54,381 nt of DNA from Planctomycetota bacterium (lineage in GTDB: Bacteria > Planctomycetota > J058 > JAJDCQ01). The notes beneath the pieces are model-generated. The model saw nothing but the letters and a program-made list of their open reading frames with translations, was not told the DNA's origin and searched no databases. The position numbers were made by a program, and so were the translations under genes. The DNA lies in assembly GCA_029260755.1 (NCBI GenBank), contig JAJDCQ010000100.1:1-54381 (forward strand), given 5' to 3'. Of the stretch, positions 16,359-25,974 are shown piece after piece (position 1 is the first letter of the stretch; every line of letters begins with the position of its first letter).

Positions 16359-19292
16359 CTAGCTCCCCGCGCCGTCGTCGACTCGGTAGCGCCCCGAGCC
16401 GCTCCTGGCCGTCGCGACGTCCTCGACCTCGCCGTCGGCCTCGGCCTCGCCGTCGAGCTCGCCGTAGGGGTCGATCCCCTCGTCGCCGTCCTCGGCGGTC
16501 GGCCCTCCGTCTCCGTCGGCGTCGAACTTCATGAAGACCGGCAGGCGGAGGACGATCTTCAGCCCCTTGCCGAGCTGCCCGGTCGCGTCGACGGTCCCTC
16601 CGTGGAGGTCGATCGCGTCGCGGACGCTGCTGAGGTCGACGGTGTCGTCTCCCTCCTCGGCGACCGACGAGACGCTTCGCTCGAAGAGCTTCTCGAGGCG
16701 GTCGCCGGGCAGGCCGGCCCCCTCGCACGTCAGGCTCACCCGGAGGAAGCCCGCCTCGCGCTCCAGGCCCGCCTCGAGCTTGCTCTCGCGGAAGGCGTTG
16801 TCGACGACGAGCGAGACGATCTTCTCGAGCGAGTGCTCGATCATCTCGCGGTTGCCGAGGACGGCCACGTCGCTCTCCGAGGATCCGGTCCGCTCGAGGG
16901 TGATCTGCTTCTGCTCGAGCTCGCCCGTGCGCCGCTCGAGGACGGCCTCCAGCAGATGTGCGACCGAGAGCGGGAGCCGGCGCTGCTCGGTCTCTCCGCT
17001 GCCGAGCTCGAGGGCAGACGCGAAGTCCTGGAACGCCCCACCGACCGTCTGACTCTGGCGCTTGATGATCTGGGCGAAGACGCGCGCCTCGGGCTCGAGC
17101 GTCGGGCTGTCGAGGAGGATCTCGCTGTAGCCCTGGATCGAGGTGAGCAGGTTCAGCACCCTCCCGCTGATCATGCTGACGAAGTCGGTCTTCATCAGGT
17201 CGAGCTCCTTGAGCTCGGTGACGTCGGTGAACGAGCAGACGATCCCCAGGACCGGCGCGGCGGTCGCCTCGACCTCGCCCGCGAGCGCCGCCTTGCGGAC
17301 GCTCCGCAGCTCGAGCCGGTAGTGATAGCCGTGCTGCCCCTGGCTCGTCAGGTCGAACCGGATCGGCCGGTCCTGGACGATCATCTCGCCCATCCGGCGG
17401 ACCACCTCGGCCGGCTCGAGGTCGGCCACGTCGCGGAGGACGTCGAGGACGTTCTTGCCCTCGATCGGCCGCCCGAGCGCCTTGCCGACCTGCGCGATCC
17501 GCTCGTTGTAGAGGACGACGCGTCCGAACACGTCGCAGATGATCACGCCCTGGTCGATCGCGTTCAGGACGCTGAAGAGGAGCACCTTCTTCTCGAGGAG
17601 CGAGTTCGTCACGGTCGCCAGGCCGTCGAGCCTGTCGCGGCCCCGGTCGGCCTCGAGGAAGCCGCGGACGCCGCCCGCCCGCCGCCGAAGCCGCTCCCGG
17701 AGGAGCTCGCGGTTCATGAGGGTCGCGAGCTGCTCGGCGACGAACCGGATCATCTGACGCCGGTCGAGGAAGAGGCTCTCGCCGCCGAGCGGCTGGTTCA
17801 CGACGAGGAACCCGACGACGGGGCCGACGCTCATGAGCGGCACGATCAGGCTCTGGCGGTCGCCCTTCATGAGCCGCCCCCGGACGATCGGCTCGCCGAG
17901 CGCGATCGCCTCGGCCCACGGCGACCGGCGGACGTCGCGGCGCCGCTCGAGGACGTCGTCGTCGCTCGTCCGGAGCGCGCCGGCGAGCTCGATGTGCCAC
18001 CGGTCGGGCGACTTCCTGAAGAGAAGGAAGCTCTCGGCGTCGATGAAGAGGCTCGCCAGGTCGAGGGCGCGGTCCCAGCCTCGCTCCTCGCGCGCCTGCG
18101 CCTGGTAGAACCCGCGGTCGAGCCGGGTGAAGCGATCGACCAGCTCCTGCATCTCCGCGTCGAGCGCGCGGGCCGTGACCAGGCTCATCCCGACGTAGAG
18201 GATCCCCGTCAGGACGAGGAACGGCACCACCGGCACGAGCGTGTCGAACGCCGCGAACGCGACGAAGCACGCCGCCGGAGCGGCGGCCGTCGCGACCGCG
18301 AAGACGACGAACGCGGCGACCGGCGGCATCCGGCGCGGCGCGAGACCCAGCCCGAACCCGGCGACCAGCAGGACGCCGAGCAGCCACGGCCAGGCGATCC
18401 GCTCGACGAACCGCCCCGTCAGGAGCGTCCCGATCGCGTTCGCGCTCACCTCGACCGCCGGCATCGGCCGCGACGGGTCGCACGGCGTGGCGTAGGCGGT
18501 CGCGACCGCCGGATCGGTCGGGCCGATCAGGACGACCTTCCCCGCGAACGTCGCGGCCGGAAGCTCGCCGGCCAGCACCCGATAGGCCGGCACCCAGGGA
18601 TGACTCAACGTCGGGCCGGCCCATCGGATCCGCACCCGACCGTCGTCGGCCAGCGGGATGACGTGGTCTCCGGCGCGAAGCTCCCCCTCGCCCCGGACGA
18701 TGTCGGACGTCTCGAGCTGCCACCGCGCGAGCGCCACGGCGAGGTCGAACGCCGGCAGGCTGCGGTCGACCTCCTCCAGGTCCCAGAGGAGGCCGGCGCG
18801 GCGGACGACGCCGTCCTCGAGGCGCACGACCGGGGCGCCGACTCGACCGCCCCGTCCAGCCTCGAGCGCCGCGCGCTCGGACTCGGCCGGAATCACCAGG
18901 TCGGGCGCGTAGAGGTCGTGCTCGAGCGACGCGGCGAAGACGACCTCGGGGAACTCCTCCCGGAGCGAGGCGTCGGTCGGAACGAGGACGCCGACCGCCC
19001 GCGGCTCGGCCTCCTCGAGCGTCACGATCAGGCGCGAGAGCTCCTCGGGGGAGAGGGGCCAGCCGCCCAGACGCCGCAGGCTGGGCTCGTCGAGGGTGAC
19101 GATCACGAGCTCGTCGGATGGGCTCGCCCCCGGCGCCACCAGTCGGGTCCAGACGTCGGCGAGGAGCGCCTCGATCGGCTGGACCGCCGGGACGCGCGTC
19201 GACGCCATCGCCGCGACCGCCGTCGAGACGACGACGGCGAACCACGCCAGGAGGCGGTTACGGCGGCGGCGGGCGTCGCGGGTTACCGGCAA
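16359..19292 (-). CDS. CHASE2-GAF-PAS sensor with degenerate histidine kinase core
   Basis: This 977-aa membrane protein has a first membrane helix (about 14-32), an extracytoplasmic CHASE2 domain (about 35-295; LIGPTDP..YATPCDPSRPMPAVEVSAN), further helices (about 300-372), a GAF-like domain (about 385-535) and a PAS domain (about 575-700). A histidine-kinase-like region follows. The phosphoacceptor box, normally SHELRTPL, reads SGRVLNLL at 709-716, so the His is Gly. The ATP-binding region keeps Asn832, but the G1 box is CEGAGLP and the G2 box is lost. It is therefore probably a pseudokinase that senses or scaffolds. The start is a TTG with a weak ribosome site. It follows a Ser/Thr kinase gene by 69 bases. 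Confidence 0.88.
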   Translation of the reverse strand: MPVTRDARRRRNRLLAWFAVVVSTAVAAMASTRVPAVQPIEALLADVWTRLVAPGASPSDELVIVTLDEPSLRRLGGWPLSPEELSRLIVTLEEAEPRAVGVLVPTDASLREEFPEVVFAASLEHDLYAPDLVIPAESERAALEAGRGGRVGAPVVRLEDGVVRRAGLLWDLEEVDRSLPAFDLAVALARWQLETSDIVRGEGELRAGDHVIPLADDGRVRIRWAGPTLSHPWVPAYRVLAGELPAATFAGKVVLIGPTDPAVATAYATPCDPSRPMPAVEVSANAIGTLLTGRFVERIAWPWLLGVLLVAGFGLGLAPRRMPPVAAFVVFAVATAAAPAACFVAFAAFDTLVPVVPFLVLTGILYVGMSLVTARALDAEMQELVDRFTRLDRGFYQAQAREERGWDRALDLASLFIDAESFLLFRKSPDRWHIELAGALRTSDDDVLERRRDVRRSPWAEAIALGEPIVRGRLMKGDRQSLIVPLMSVGPVVGFLVVNQPLGGESLFLDRRQMIRFVAEQLATLMNRELLRERLRRRAGGVRGFLEADRGRDRLDGLATVTNSLLEKKVLLFSVLNAIDQGVIICDVFGRVVLYNERIAQVGKALGRPIEGKNVLDVLRDVADLEPAEVVRRMGEMIVQDRPIRFDLTSQGQHGYHYRLELRSVRKAALAGEVEATAAPVLGIVCSFTDVTELKELDLMKTDFVSMISGRVLNLLTSIQGYSEILLDSPTLEPEARVFAQIIKRQSQTVGGAFQDFASALELGSGETEQRRLPLSVAHLLEAVLERRTGELEQKQITLERTGSSESDVAVLGNREMIEHSLEKIVSLVVDNAFRESKLEAGLEREAGFLRVSLTCEGAGLPGDRLEKLFERSVSSVAEEGDDTVDLSSVRDAIDLHGGTVDATGQLGKGLKIVLRLPVFMKFDADGDGGPTAEDGDEGIDPYGELDGEAEADGEVEDVATARSGSGRYRVDDGAGS

Positions 19293-19361
19293 GTCGTCTC
19301 GACCTTGGTCACGCGCTCCTCGAAGGCCGCCCCGGTCCGTCGCCGTTCACGGCGTCGCCGC

Positions 19362-21695
19362 TCACTCATCGGGACGCACGAACCGCTCGAGATAGAGCTC
19401 GACGTCCTGCCCCATGTCGCGCGCGCGAAGCAGGTGCCGGCGGCTCTCGTCGAAGCGCCCCCAGAGCGCGAACAGGACGCCGTGGCAGAGCTGGGTCTCG
19501 CCCGCCTCCTCGTCCATGTCGGCCAGCCGGACGAGCTCGGCCGGCCCCGCCCGCACGAGCGGGAAGCCGAGCGTCGCCTTGCTGAGCTTGAGGAAGACGC
19601 GGCCCTTCTCGACCTTCACGAGCGTCCCCCGCCGCGCCACGCCGTCGATCTCGATCTCGAACCGGCTGCCGAGGTTCTGCCGGAGATGCGCCTCGACCCG
19701 CGCGAGCATCGCCGCGACCCGACGGACGTCCTGCCGGATCCGCTCGATCCCCGACCGGGCGACCTCGTGCTCGGTCGAGCGGGCCGCCGCGGAGAGCCGG
19801 TCGCCCGCCTCGGCGATCGACCCCGCGACGGCGAGCCCGCTCACCTCCTCGAACGCGCTCGCGAGGGTCTCGTCGACCTTCCGGCGCGCGGCCGCGGCCG
19901 CGTCCTCCGCGTCGCCGGTGGCGATGGTCGCCCGCTCGTCGATGTGGGCGATCAGCTTGTCGATCTCGAGGTCGAGCTCGGGGATGCCCGAGGGCTTGAG
20001 CGGGGCGATCAGCTCGCGGGCCGCGCTCACCCGTCCCTTCGGGAGGAGCACCTCCTCGACGCGCTCACGCGCCGTCCGGAAGCGGATCACGATCTCCTTC
20101 TCGATCGCCTTGCGATAGGTCTCCTTCAGATCCCACGCCGGCGTGTCCCGATAGCGCCCGGGGAACTCGGCGTAGAGGCCGAGGGCGACGGCCAGGTCGC
20201 CGTCCGCCACGCTCGCGTCGGCGCTCTGGCGGACCGTCATCAGCTCCTCGCGGGCGAGCTGCTCGATCTGCTTCTCGACCTGGTCGAGGCGGTCCTTCGC
20301 CTTCGGCGCCTGCGAGGTGTCGCCGAACCGGTCGACGATCTCGCGGAAGCGGTCGCGGATCTCCTCGAACTGCTCGGGCTGGGCCTGGGCGAACTCCTCG
20401 GCCTGACTGTAGAGATGGCTGGCCGCGAACTCGCGCGCCTGGTGGACCTTCTTCTGGGCGTCGCTCCGCTCGTCGATCTTCGGGAGGAAGTCGAGCCACT
20501 CGTCGCGGAGCTCGGCGAGGCCGGCGACCTTCGCGCTCGGGCCGCCGGGGAAGCGCCGGTCGAAGACGATCAGGCAGATCAGGATGCCGGCCGCCACGAT
20601 CGCCGCGATGCGTAGCCGTCGGCGCCGCTCCTCCGCGGCCACGTCGGCCGATGTCTTGTAGACCTTCCCCTCGAGGATGCCCCGGTCGCGGAGCTGCTCG
20701 AGGTCGAGGAGCAGCTCGGTCGGGTCCTTGTACCGGTCGCTCTTGTCCTTCGCCATCATCCGCGAGAGGATCAGGCAGAGACCCGAGCTCAGGTTCGGGT
20801 TCCGCTCGAGTGGGTCGGGCATCTCCTGGGTGAGGTGCTTGCTCACGACGGCCGCCGCGCCGTCGCCGTCGAACGGCACCGAGCCGGTGACCATGTGGTA
20901 GAAGGTCGCCCCGAGCGAGTAGAGGTCGCTCCGGATGTCGAGGTCCTCCATCCGCGCCTGCTCGGGCGACATGTAGTAGGGCGTTCCCATGATCACGCCC
21001 TTGCGCGTGATCGACATGTCCTCGTCCTTGGCGTGGATCGCGAGGCCGAGGTCGCACAGCTTCACCACCCCGTCCTTGTCGATCATGATGTTTCCGGGCT
21101 TGATGTCTCGGTGGACGAGGAGGAACTGCCAGGCGTGCTCGAGGGCGCTGGCGAGCTTGATCCCGATCTCGACCGCGCGCCGCTCCTCGACCACGCCGGT
21201 CCGCTCGAGGTAGCGCTTGACCGTCTCGCCCTCGACGTACTCCATCGCGAAGAAGTGGTAGCCGTTGCTCTCGCCGAAATCGAGCGCCTGAACGATGTTC
21301 GAGTGATTGAGCTGCGCCGTGGCGGCCGCCTCGCGCTGGAACCGGGCGAGGTACTCCTTGTTGTGGGCAAGGCGCGGGGGGAGCACCTTGATCGCGACGA
21401 GGCGGCTGAGCTTCGCCTGCTTGGCGAGGTAGACCGTCCCCATGCCGCCCTTGCCCAGCTTCGAGATGATCTGGTAGCCCTCGATCTGCTCCTTCCGCTT
21501 GCTGCCCTCGAGCTCGGCGAGCAGCTCGTTGACCTGATCGAGGGTCAGGATCTCCTTGTCGTGCATGATCGAGCTGAGCAGGGTCCGCATCCCCTGCTCG
21601 CGGAGCTTCTCCTGCTCCGCCATGCACTCGTAGAGCTGGCGCTTGGTGATCAGGCCCTTCTCGACGGCCAGATCACCGAAGGACTTCTTGGCCAT
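19362..21695 (-). CDS. Ser/Thr protein kinase with N-terminal helical module and C-terminal coiled region
   Basis: This 777-aa kinase has a glycine loop (LGKGGMGTVY at 80-89), Lys103, HRDIKPGN at 195-202, a DLG in place of DFG, and MSPEQ. The first 65 residues (FGDLAVEKGLITKRQLYECM) resemble the helical N-terminal domain of type IV pilus/type II secretion ATPases (MshEN-like). A membrane helix lies near 361-379. The C-terminal 390 residues are mostly helical, with a short beta segment near residue 680 (EIEIDGVARRGTLVKVEKGR). The gene has a GGAG ribosome site. It lies between the CHASE2 gene and the WD40-like kinase, all on the minus strand. Confidence 0.93.
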   Translation of the reverse strand: MAKKSFGDLAVEKGLITKRQLYECMAEQEKLREQGMRTLLSSIMHDKEILTLDQVNELLAELEGSKRKEQIEGYQIISKLGKGGMGTVYLAKQAKLSRLVAIKVLPPRLAHNKEYLARFQREAAATAQLNHSNIVQALDFGESNGYHFFAMEYVEGETVKRYLERTGVVEERRAVEIGIKLASALEHAWQFLLVHRDIKPGNIMIDKDGVVKLCDLGLAIHAKDEDMSITRKGVIMGTPYYMSPEQARMEDLDIRSDLYSLGATFYHMVTGSVPFDGDGAAAVVSKHLTQEMPDPLERNPNLSSGLCLILSRMMAKDKSDRYKDPTELLLDLEQLRDRGILEGKVYKTSADVAAEERRRRLRIAAIVAAGILICLIVFDRRFPGGPSAKVAGLAELRDEWLDFLPKIDERSDAQKKVHQAREFAASHLYSQAEEFAQAQPEQFEEIRDRFREIVDRFGDTSQAPKAKDRLDQVEKQIEQLAREELMTVRQSADASVADGDLAVALGLYAEFPGRYRDTPAWDLKETYRKAIEKEIVIRFRTARERVEEVLLPKGRVSAARELIAPLKPSGIPELDLEIDKLIAHIDERATIATGDAEDAAAAARRKVDETLASAFEEVSGLAVAGSIAEAGDRLSAAARSTEHEVARSGIERIRQDVRRVAAMLARVEAHLRQNLGSRFEIEIDGVARRGTLVKVEKGRVFLKLSKATLGFPLVRAGPAELVRLADMDEEAGETQLCHGVLFALWGRFDESRRHLLRARDMGQDVELYLERFVRPDE

Positions 21696-21804
21696 GCGGC
21701 ACTCCAGGGTCTCCGCCCCCGCGGAGACCCAATGAGATGTATAGACATTGCGAGGGCCCGTTCAATGGCGCGACGCGGCGGGACGGCCGCTTGGAGTCGA
21801 CGAG

Positions 21805-24800
21805 TCAGCGGGGCTGGTCCGAGCGCGGGGGAGGCGGGGCGTCGACGAGATCCACGAGCCGAAGCCCCGTCAGGTTCTCGACCTTGGCGCGCGAGGGGGC
21901 CGGGGCGAGCATCCTTGGAACGTCGAAGACGGTCACGATTCCCTCGCCGGTGCCCGCCAGGAGCCGCCCCCGATCGTCCCAATCCAGGGAGACGACCCTG
22001 TCGGTGAGTCGGGTCTCGGCGAGACGCTCGAGGGCGACCTCCTCGCCGCGACGAACCCGCCAGATGGAGAGACCTCGTTCGTCGTCGCCGCCGGCGATGA
22101 GCTCGGTCATCTGGCCCTCGATCTCGATCCGACCACTCCACGCGACCACCAGGATCGACTGGGCCGTGCGGGTCCCGCTGACCTCGTCGAGCGCCTGCCC
22201 GTCGGGCACCGACCGGATCTCGATCGAGTTTTGGGCGGCCACGGCCACCATCGAGCCGTCCGGGGAGAAGCTCGGCGTTCGCCCGTGGCCACCCAGATCG
22301 ACGGACGAGGCGACCTCGAGGCTCTCGCCGTCGACGAGGACGAGCCGGCGGCCGAACAACGCGGCCACCGTGCGCCCGTCGTCGCTCCACACGAGATCCC
22401 CGACGAAGACTCGAGCCGGGCTCGCCTCCTGCAGGACGACCTCGGCGACCCGGCGCGGCTCCGAGCCCGACACGTCCCAGACGTGAGCCCTGACCGGCGT
22501 CCCCGCCTTCCCCGTCCCCGCGGAGATGATCCGTCGCCCGTCGGGGTGCCAGTCGCCGGTCCGGAAGCCGGCCTCGTCGCCCTCCCCCGGCGCGGGAGCC
22601 AGCCGAAACCGGGTGCGCTTCCCGAGCTCCAGCAACCCGAGGCAGCCGCGATCACGGTGCCCGCCCGTCGGCTCCCGGAACGCCGCGAGACCGCCGAAGA
22701 TGGCGAGCTGGCGCCCGTCGCGGCTCGGTCGGACGAACTTCGAGCGCTCGGGCCCTCCGTTCCCGATCGAGACCGCGGCGGCCCGATCGAGGGACCAGAC
22801 CGCGCCGTTCGCCGCGTCCCTGGGCTCTCGACCCTCGAGGGTGGCCGTGACCAGCTCGTCGCTCCCCGGTCGCCACGCCGCTCCCGACAGGCCCGCCTCG
22901 GTGACCCGCCGCTGCGCGATGAGCGGACGCTCTTCGCGGACGGTGAAGACTCCGACGCCTCGCGCGTGCACCGCGGCGAGCCGATCCCCCGTCGGGCTCC
23001 ACGTGACCCCGGCCACGGCCCACGGCGTCGCGACGCGCCACGTCGCGCCGGCCTCGTCCAGGTCCCAGACGATGAACGAGGGCGCGCCCCCGCTGCTCGC
23101 GACCCATCGTCCGCCCGGGTCGAACGCGAGCGACTTCACCTCCGTCGGCCCTCGATGCACCTGGGTCAGGAACACCTCGCCGCCGGGCTTCTCGACGTCG
23201 AGCTCCCAGACCCGGACGCGGCGGTCGTTCGAGCCGGACACGATGCGCCGGTCCTCCGTGCCCCACGGCCTCGACAGACCGTACGTCCTCGACCACGCCA
23301 CCTGATCGATGATGCCGCGGTGCCGCGGGAGGACCGCCACGCGCCGCCCGCTTCGCGCGTCGAAGATCCGGACCTCGCGCGAGAGGACGTCGGCCGCGGT
23401 GACCCACCGGCCGGTCCCGTCGCTCGCGACGCCGGAGGTCCACCTCGAGTCCGACTCGATCGGTTTCGACAGCTCGGTCCCGCGAAACAGCAGCACGTAG
23501 GACTGCCAGCGCAGCCCGACGGCGAGCTCCGGCGGAGCGCTTCCGAGCCACGCAATCGCGTTCACCTGCGCCCGCGAACCGAGCTCCTCCGGCATCCGGA
23601 CCGGCTCGAGCTCGCGCCCATCGGGTAGCTCGAATCGCCGGACGATGTTGCCGGCGATCGCGGCGGCGATCCGGCCGTCGGGGCTGATCGCCACGCCGGC
23701 GGTCGACTTGCCCGAGCTCGCGACGGGAGGTCGGTCGAACCGGATCTCGGCCGTCTCGACGTCCCATCCGATGACGTGCCCCACGCTCGACGCGGCGACG
23801 ACCAGTCCCCCGTCCGGCGACCAGGCGACCGCCGCGAGGCCGGCGACCCCCCCCGGCGCCTCCAGGAGACCCGGGGCGCGCCACGGCCCGCTGAGGCAGA
23901 GCGCGTGCGCGAACCGGATCGTGGGGGCGTCGTCCTGCTCGAGGGCCGCGGCGGTGAGGAGCGCGGCCTCTCCGAGCCGTCCCTCGCGCCGCATCCGCTC
24001 CGCCCGCTCGACGAGCATGCGGGCGTACTCGACGCGGGAGCGCTCCTCGGCGACCAACTTCCCCGCCTCGGCCCGAACCTTGTCCGCCCTCAGGCGCTCC
24101 TCGTTCGCGAGGCGCTCCGCCTCGAGCCGCCGCGCATCGGAGCGAGCGGCCTCCCCCCACGCGTCCGCCGCGACGACGCCGGCGGCGAGCAGCCCGGCGA
24201 TCGCCGCGAGGACGACCGCCGCGAGCAGCTTCTGGCGCCGGAGCCGGCGGAGGAACCTCGTCACGATCCCGATCGGCCGCGCGGTGATCGGGTCCCCCGC
24301 GAGGTAGCGATCAATGTCGTCCGCGAGCGCCTCCGCGGTCGGGTAGCGGCGATCCGGCTCCTTCTCGAGGCAGTGGAGGCAGATCGTCTCGAGGTCGCCG
24401 GCCGCGCGCCGGTTCAGCTCGCCCGGCGGGACGGGGTCCTTGGTCAGGATCGCGAAGATGAGGTTCGCGTCGGTCGTCCCCTCGAACGGGACCCGGCCGG
24501 CCAGGAGCTGATAGAGCGTCGCCCCAAGCGACCAGACATCGGCCCGCCCGTCGATCTCGCCCTGCCCGTCGGCCTGCTCGGGCGGCATGTAGGCCGGCGT
24601 GCCGACGGCCGTCCCCGTCTTGGTGAGCGTCGCCTGCCCCCGCACGGTCGCGAGGCCGAAGTCGAGGACGAATGGCTTCCCATCGGGGTCGACGATCACG
24701 TTCCCCGGCTTGAGGTCGCGATGGATCACGCCGTGCCCGTGGGCGTGGTGGACCGCCCGCGCCACGTCGCGGATCACCTCGAGGCCGCGGGTGAGCGGCA

Positions 24801-25491
24801 GCCGATCCGCCCCTTCGGCGCGTCTCTTCTGCTTCTTCTTCGTCTGAAGGAGTCGGTCGAGCGGCGTCCCGGCGACGAGGTCCATCGCGAGGAAGTGCCG
24901 TCCGCCTTCGAAGCCGACCTCGTGGATCGAGACGATCGACGGGTGCTTGAGGCGCGCGATCGCCTGCGCCTCCCGCTCGAACCGCTGGGCCGCCTGCTCG
25001 GCGTCGGGCCCGTCGGCCAGGATCGTCTTCACCGCGACGAGGCGACGGAGCCGGTCGTTCCACGCCCGGTAGACGACGCCCATCCCGCCGCGCCCGAGCT
25101 CGTCGAGGAGGAGGAACGGTCCGAGGCACCGGTGCGGATCGGCGCGCGCCGCCTCGATCTCGGCGTCGAGGGCGGCGTCGCCCGTGGAGGCGGGCGCGAT
25201 CGCCCCCGACGAGGCTCGGCCGAGCATCGTGTCGGATCCCGGCGGCAGCATCCGGGTCGGGTCGCTCGGGCGCGGACGGGGCGGCGGACGCGGCGGCGGA
25301 GGGGGACGGGGCGGCGGAGGAGGCGGCGCCGGACCGGGCGCGGGGGCGAGCCCGGGGAAGGTCCCCGACGCCCCTCCACACCGGGCGCACGCGAGCGATC
25401 CGACCGGCGTCCGGACGAGCGCGAGGCCGCAGCGAGGACACAGCGGAGGGGGAGGGTTCACGTCGCGATGATCGTCGTCACCGCCCCGCAT
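21805..25491 (-). CDS. Ser/Thr protein kinase with zinc ribbon and WD40-like propeller
   Basis: This 1228-aa protein opens with a zinc ribbon (CPRC at 18-21, CARC at 35-38) and a Pro-rich linker. A kinase domain follows: LGRGGMGVVYRAW, VAVKTI, HRDLKPGN, DFGLA and MPPEQ. A membrane helix (AAVVLAAIAGLLAAGVVAA) and an alpha-helical stretch lead to about 650 residues of WD40-like repeats (AVAWSPDGGLVVAASSVGHV, then GVAISPDGRIAAAI, and so on). This layout is widespread in Planctomycetota. It starts 12 bases after cheW, so it may respond to or feed the chemosensory system. The ATG used lacks a clear ribosome site; a GTG at 25461 is possible. Confidence 0.93.
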   Translation of the reverse strand: MRGGDDDHRDVNPPPPLCPRCGLALVRTPVGSLACARCGGASGTFPGLAPAPGPAPPPPPPRPPPPPRPPPRPRPSDPTRMLPPGSDTMLGRASSGAIAPASTGDAALDAEIEAARADPHRCLGPFLLLDELGRGGMGVVYRAWNDRLRRLVAVKTILADGPDAEQAAQRFEREAQAIARLKHPSIVSIHEVGFEGGRHFLAMDLVAGTPLDRLLQTKKKQKRRAEGADRLPLTRGLEVIRDVARAVHHAHGHGVIHRDLKPGNVIVDPDGKPFVLDFGLATVRGQATLTKTGTAVGTPAYMPPEQADGQGEIDGRADVWSLGATLYQLLAGRVPFEGTTDANLIFAILTKDPVPPGELNRRAAGDLETICLHCLEKEPDRRYPTAEALADDIDRYLAGDPITARPIGIVTRFLRRLRRQKLLAAVVLAAIAGLLAAGVVAADAWGEAARSDARRLEAERLANEERLRADKVRAEAGKLVAEERSRVEYARMLVERAERMRREGRLGEAALLTAAALEQDDAPTIRFAHALCLSGPWRAPGLLEAPGGVAGLAAVAWSPDGGLVVAASSVGHVIGWDVETAEIRFDRPPVASSGKSTAGVAISPDGRIAAAIAGNIVRRFELPDGRELEPVRMPEELGSRAQVNAIAWLGSAPPELAVGLRWQSYVLLFRGTELSKPIESDSRWTSGVASDGTGRWVTAADVLSREVRIFDARSGRRVAVLPRHRGIIDQVAWSRTYGLSRPWGTEDRRIVSGSNDRRVRVWELDVEKPGGEVFLTQVHRGPTEVKSLAFDPGGRWVASSGGAPSFIVWDLDEAGATWRVATPWAVAGVTWSPTGDRLAAVHARGVGVFTVREERPLIAQRRVTEAGLSGAAWRPGSDELVTATLEGREPRDAANGAVWSLDRAAAVSIGNGGPERSKFVRPSRDGRQLAIFGGLAAFREPTGGHRDRGCLGLLELGKRTRFRLAPAPGEGDEAGFRTGDWHPDGRRIISAGTGKAGTPVRAHVWDVSGSEPRRVAEVVLQEASPARVFVGDLVWSDDGRTVAALFGRRLVLVDGESLEVASSVDLGGHGRTPSFSPDGSMVAVAAQNSIEIRSVPDGQALDEVSGTRTAQSILVVAWSGRIEIEGQMTELIAGGDDERGLSIWRVRRGEEVALERLAETRLTDRVVSLDWDDRGRLLAGTGEGIVTVFDVPRMLAPAPSRAKVENLTGLRLVDLVDAPPPPRSDQPR

Positions 25492-25503
25492 CGCAAACCG
25501 GCG

Positions 25504-25956
25504 TCACGCGGCCGGCGTCGGCGCGATCACCCGCTCGGTGTCGAGGACGAGGAGGAGCCGCTCGGTCCCGATCTTGTAGGCGCCGAGCAGCATCGTGCGG
25601 AGCGCCTCGGGCATCGTCTCCGGCGGCGCCTCGAACGCGTCGTCGTCGACCTCGACGACGTCGCCGACCCGATCGACGGCGAGGCAGAGCCCGCCCGTCT
25701 CGACGTCGAGGACGAGCCCGTGTTGCGCCGAGGCGAGGCCGCCCGCGCTCGGGCCGCCGGCGACCGCGAGCCGGCGCTCGAGGTCGATCACCGTCAGGAT
25801 CCGGCCGCGGAGGTTGACGAGGCCCCGGACGTGATCGGGCGCGAGCGGCACGGGGGTGACCTCGTCGAGGCGGATCACCTCCTTCGCCTCGTCGACGAGG
25901 ATGCCGAAGAGGTCGGCGCCGACCTCGAACGTGCAGAACTGGACGATTCGACCCAC
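25504..25956 (-). CDS. cheW: Chemotaxis coupling protein CheW
   Basis: This 150-aa protein matches CheW over its whole length: QFCTFEVGADLFGILVDEAK, VRGLVNLRGRILTVIDL and LLLVLDTERV. It should link chemoreceptors to CheA. GTG start with GAGGAG upstream. It lies 18 bases after cheA and 12 bases before the WD40-like kinase gene, so the three probably share one mRNA. Confidence 0.95.
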   Translation of the reverse strand: MGRIVQFCTFEVGADLFGILVDEAKEVIRLDEVTPVPLAPDHVRGLVNLRGRILTVIDLERRLAVAGGPSAGGLASAQHGLVLDVETGGLCLAVDRVGDVVEVDDDAFEAPPETMPEALRTMLLGAYKIGTERLLLVLDTERVIAPTPAA

Positions 25957-25974
25957 GCCGTGCTCCTCGCCTCG

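Noticed and set aside
15370..19245. A single 1291-codon minus-strand open frame
   Set aside because: Only its last 237 codons (ankyrin gene) look real. The rest is an out-of-frame Arg/Pro/Gly-rich shadow of the CHASE2 gene.
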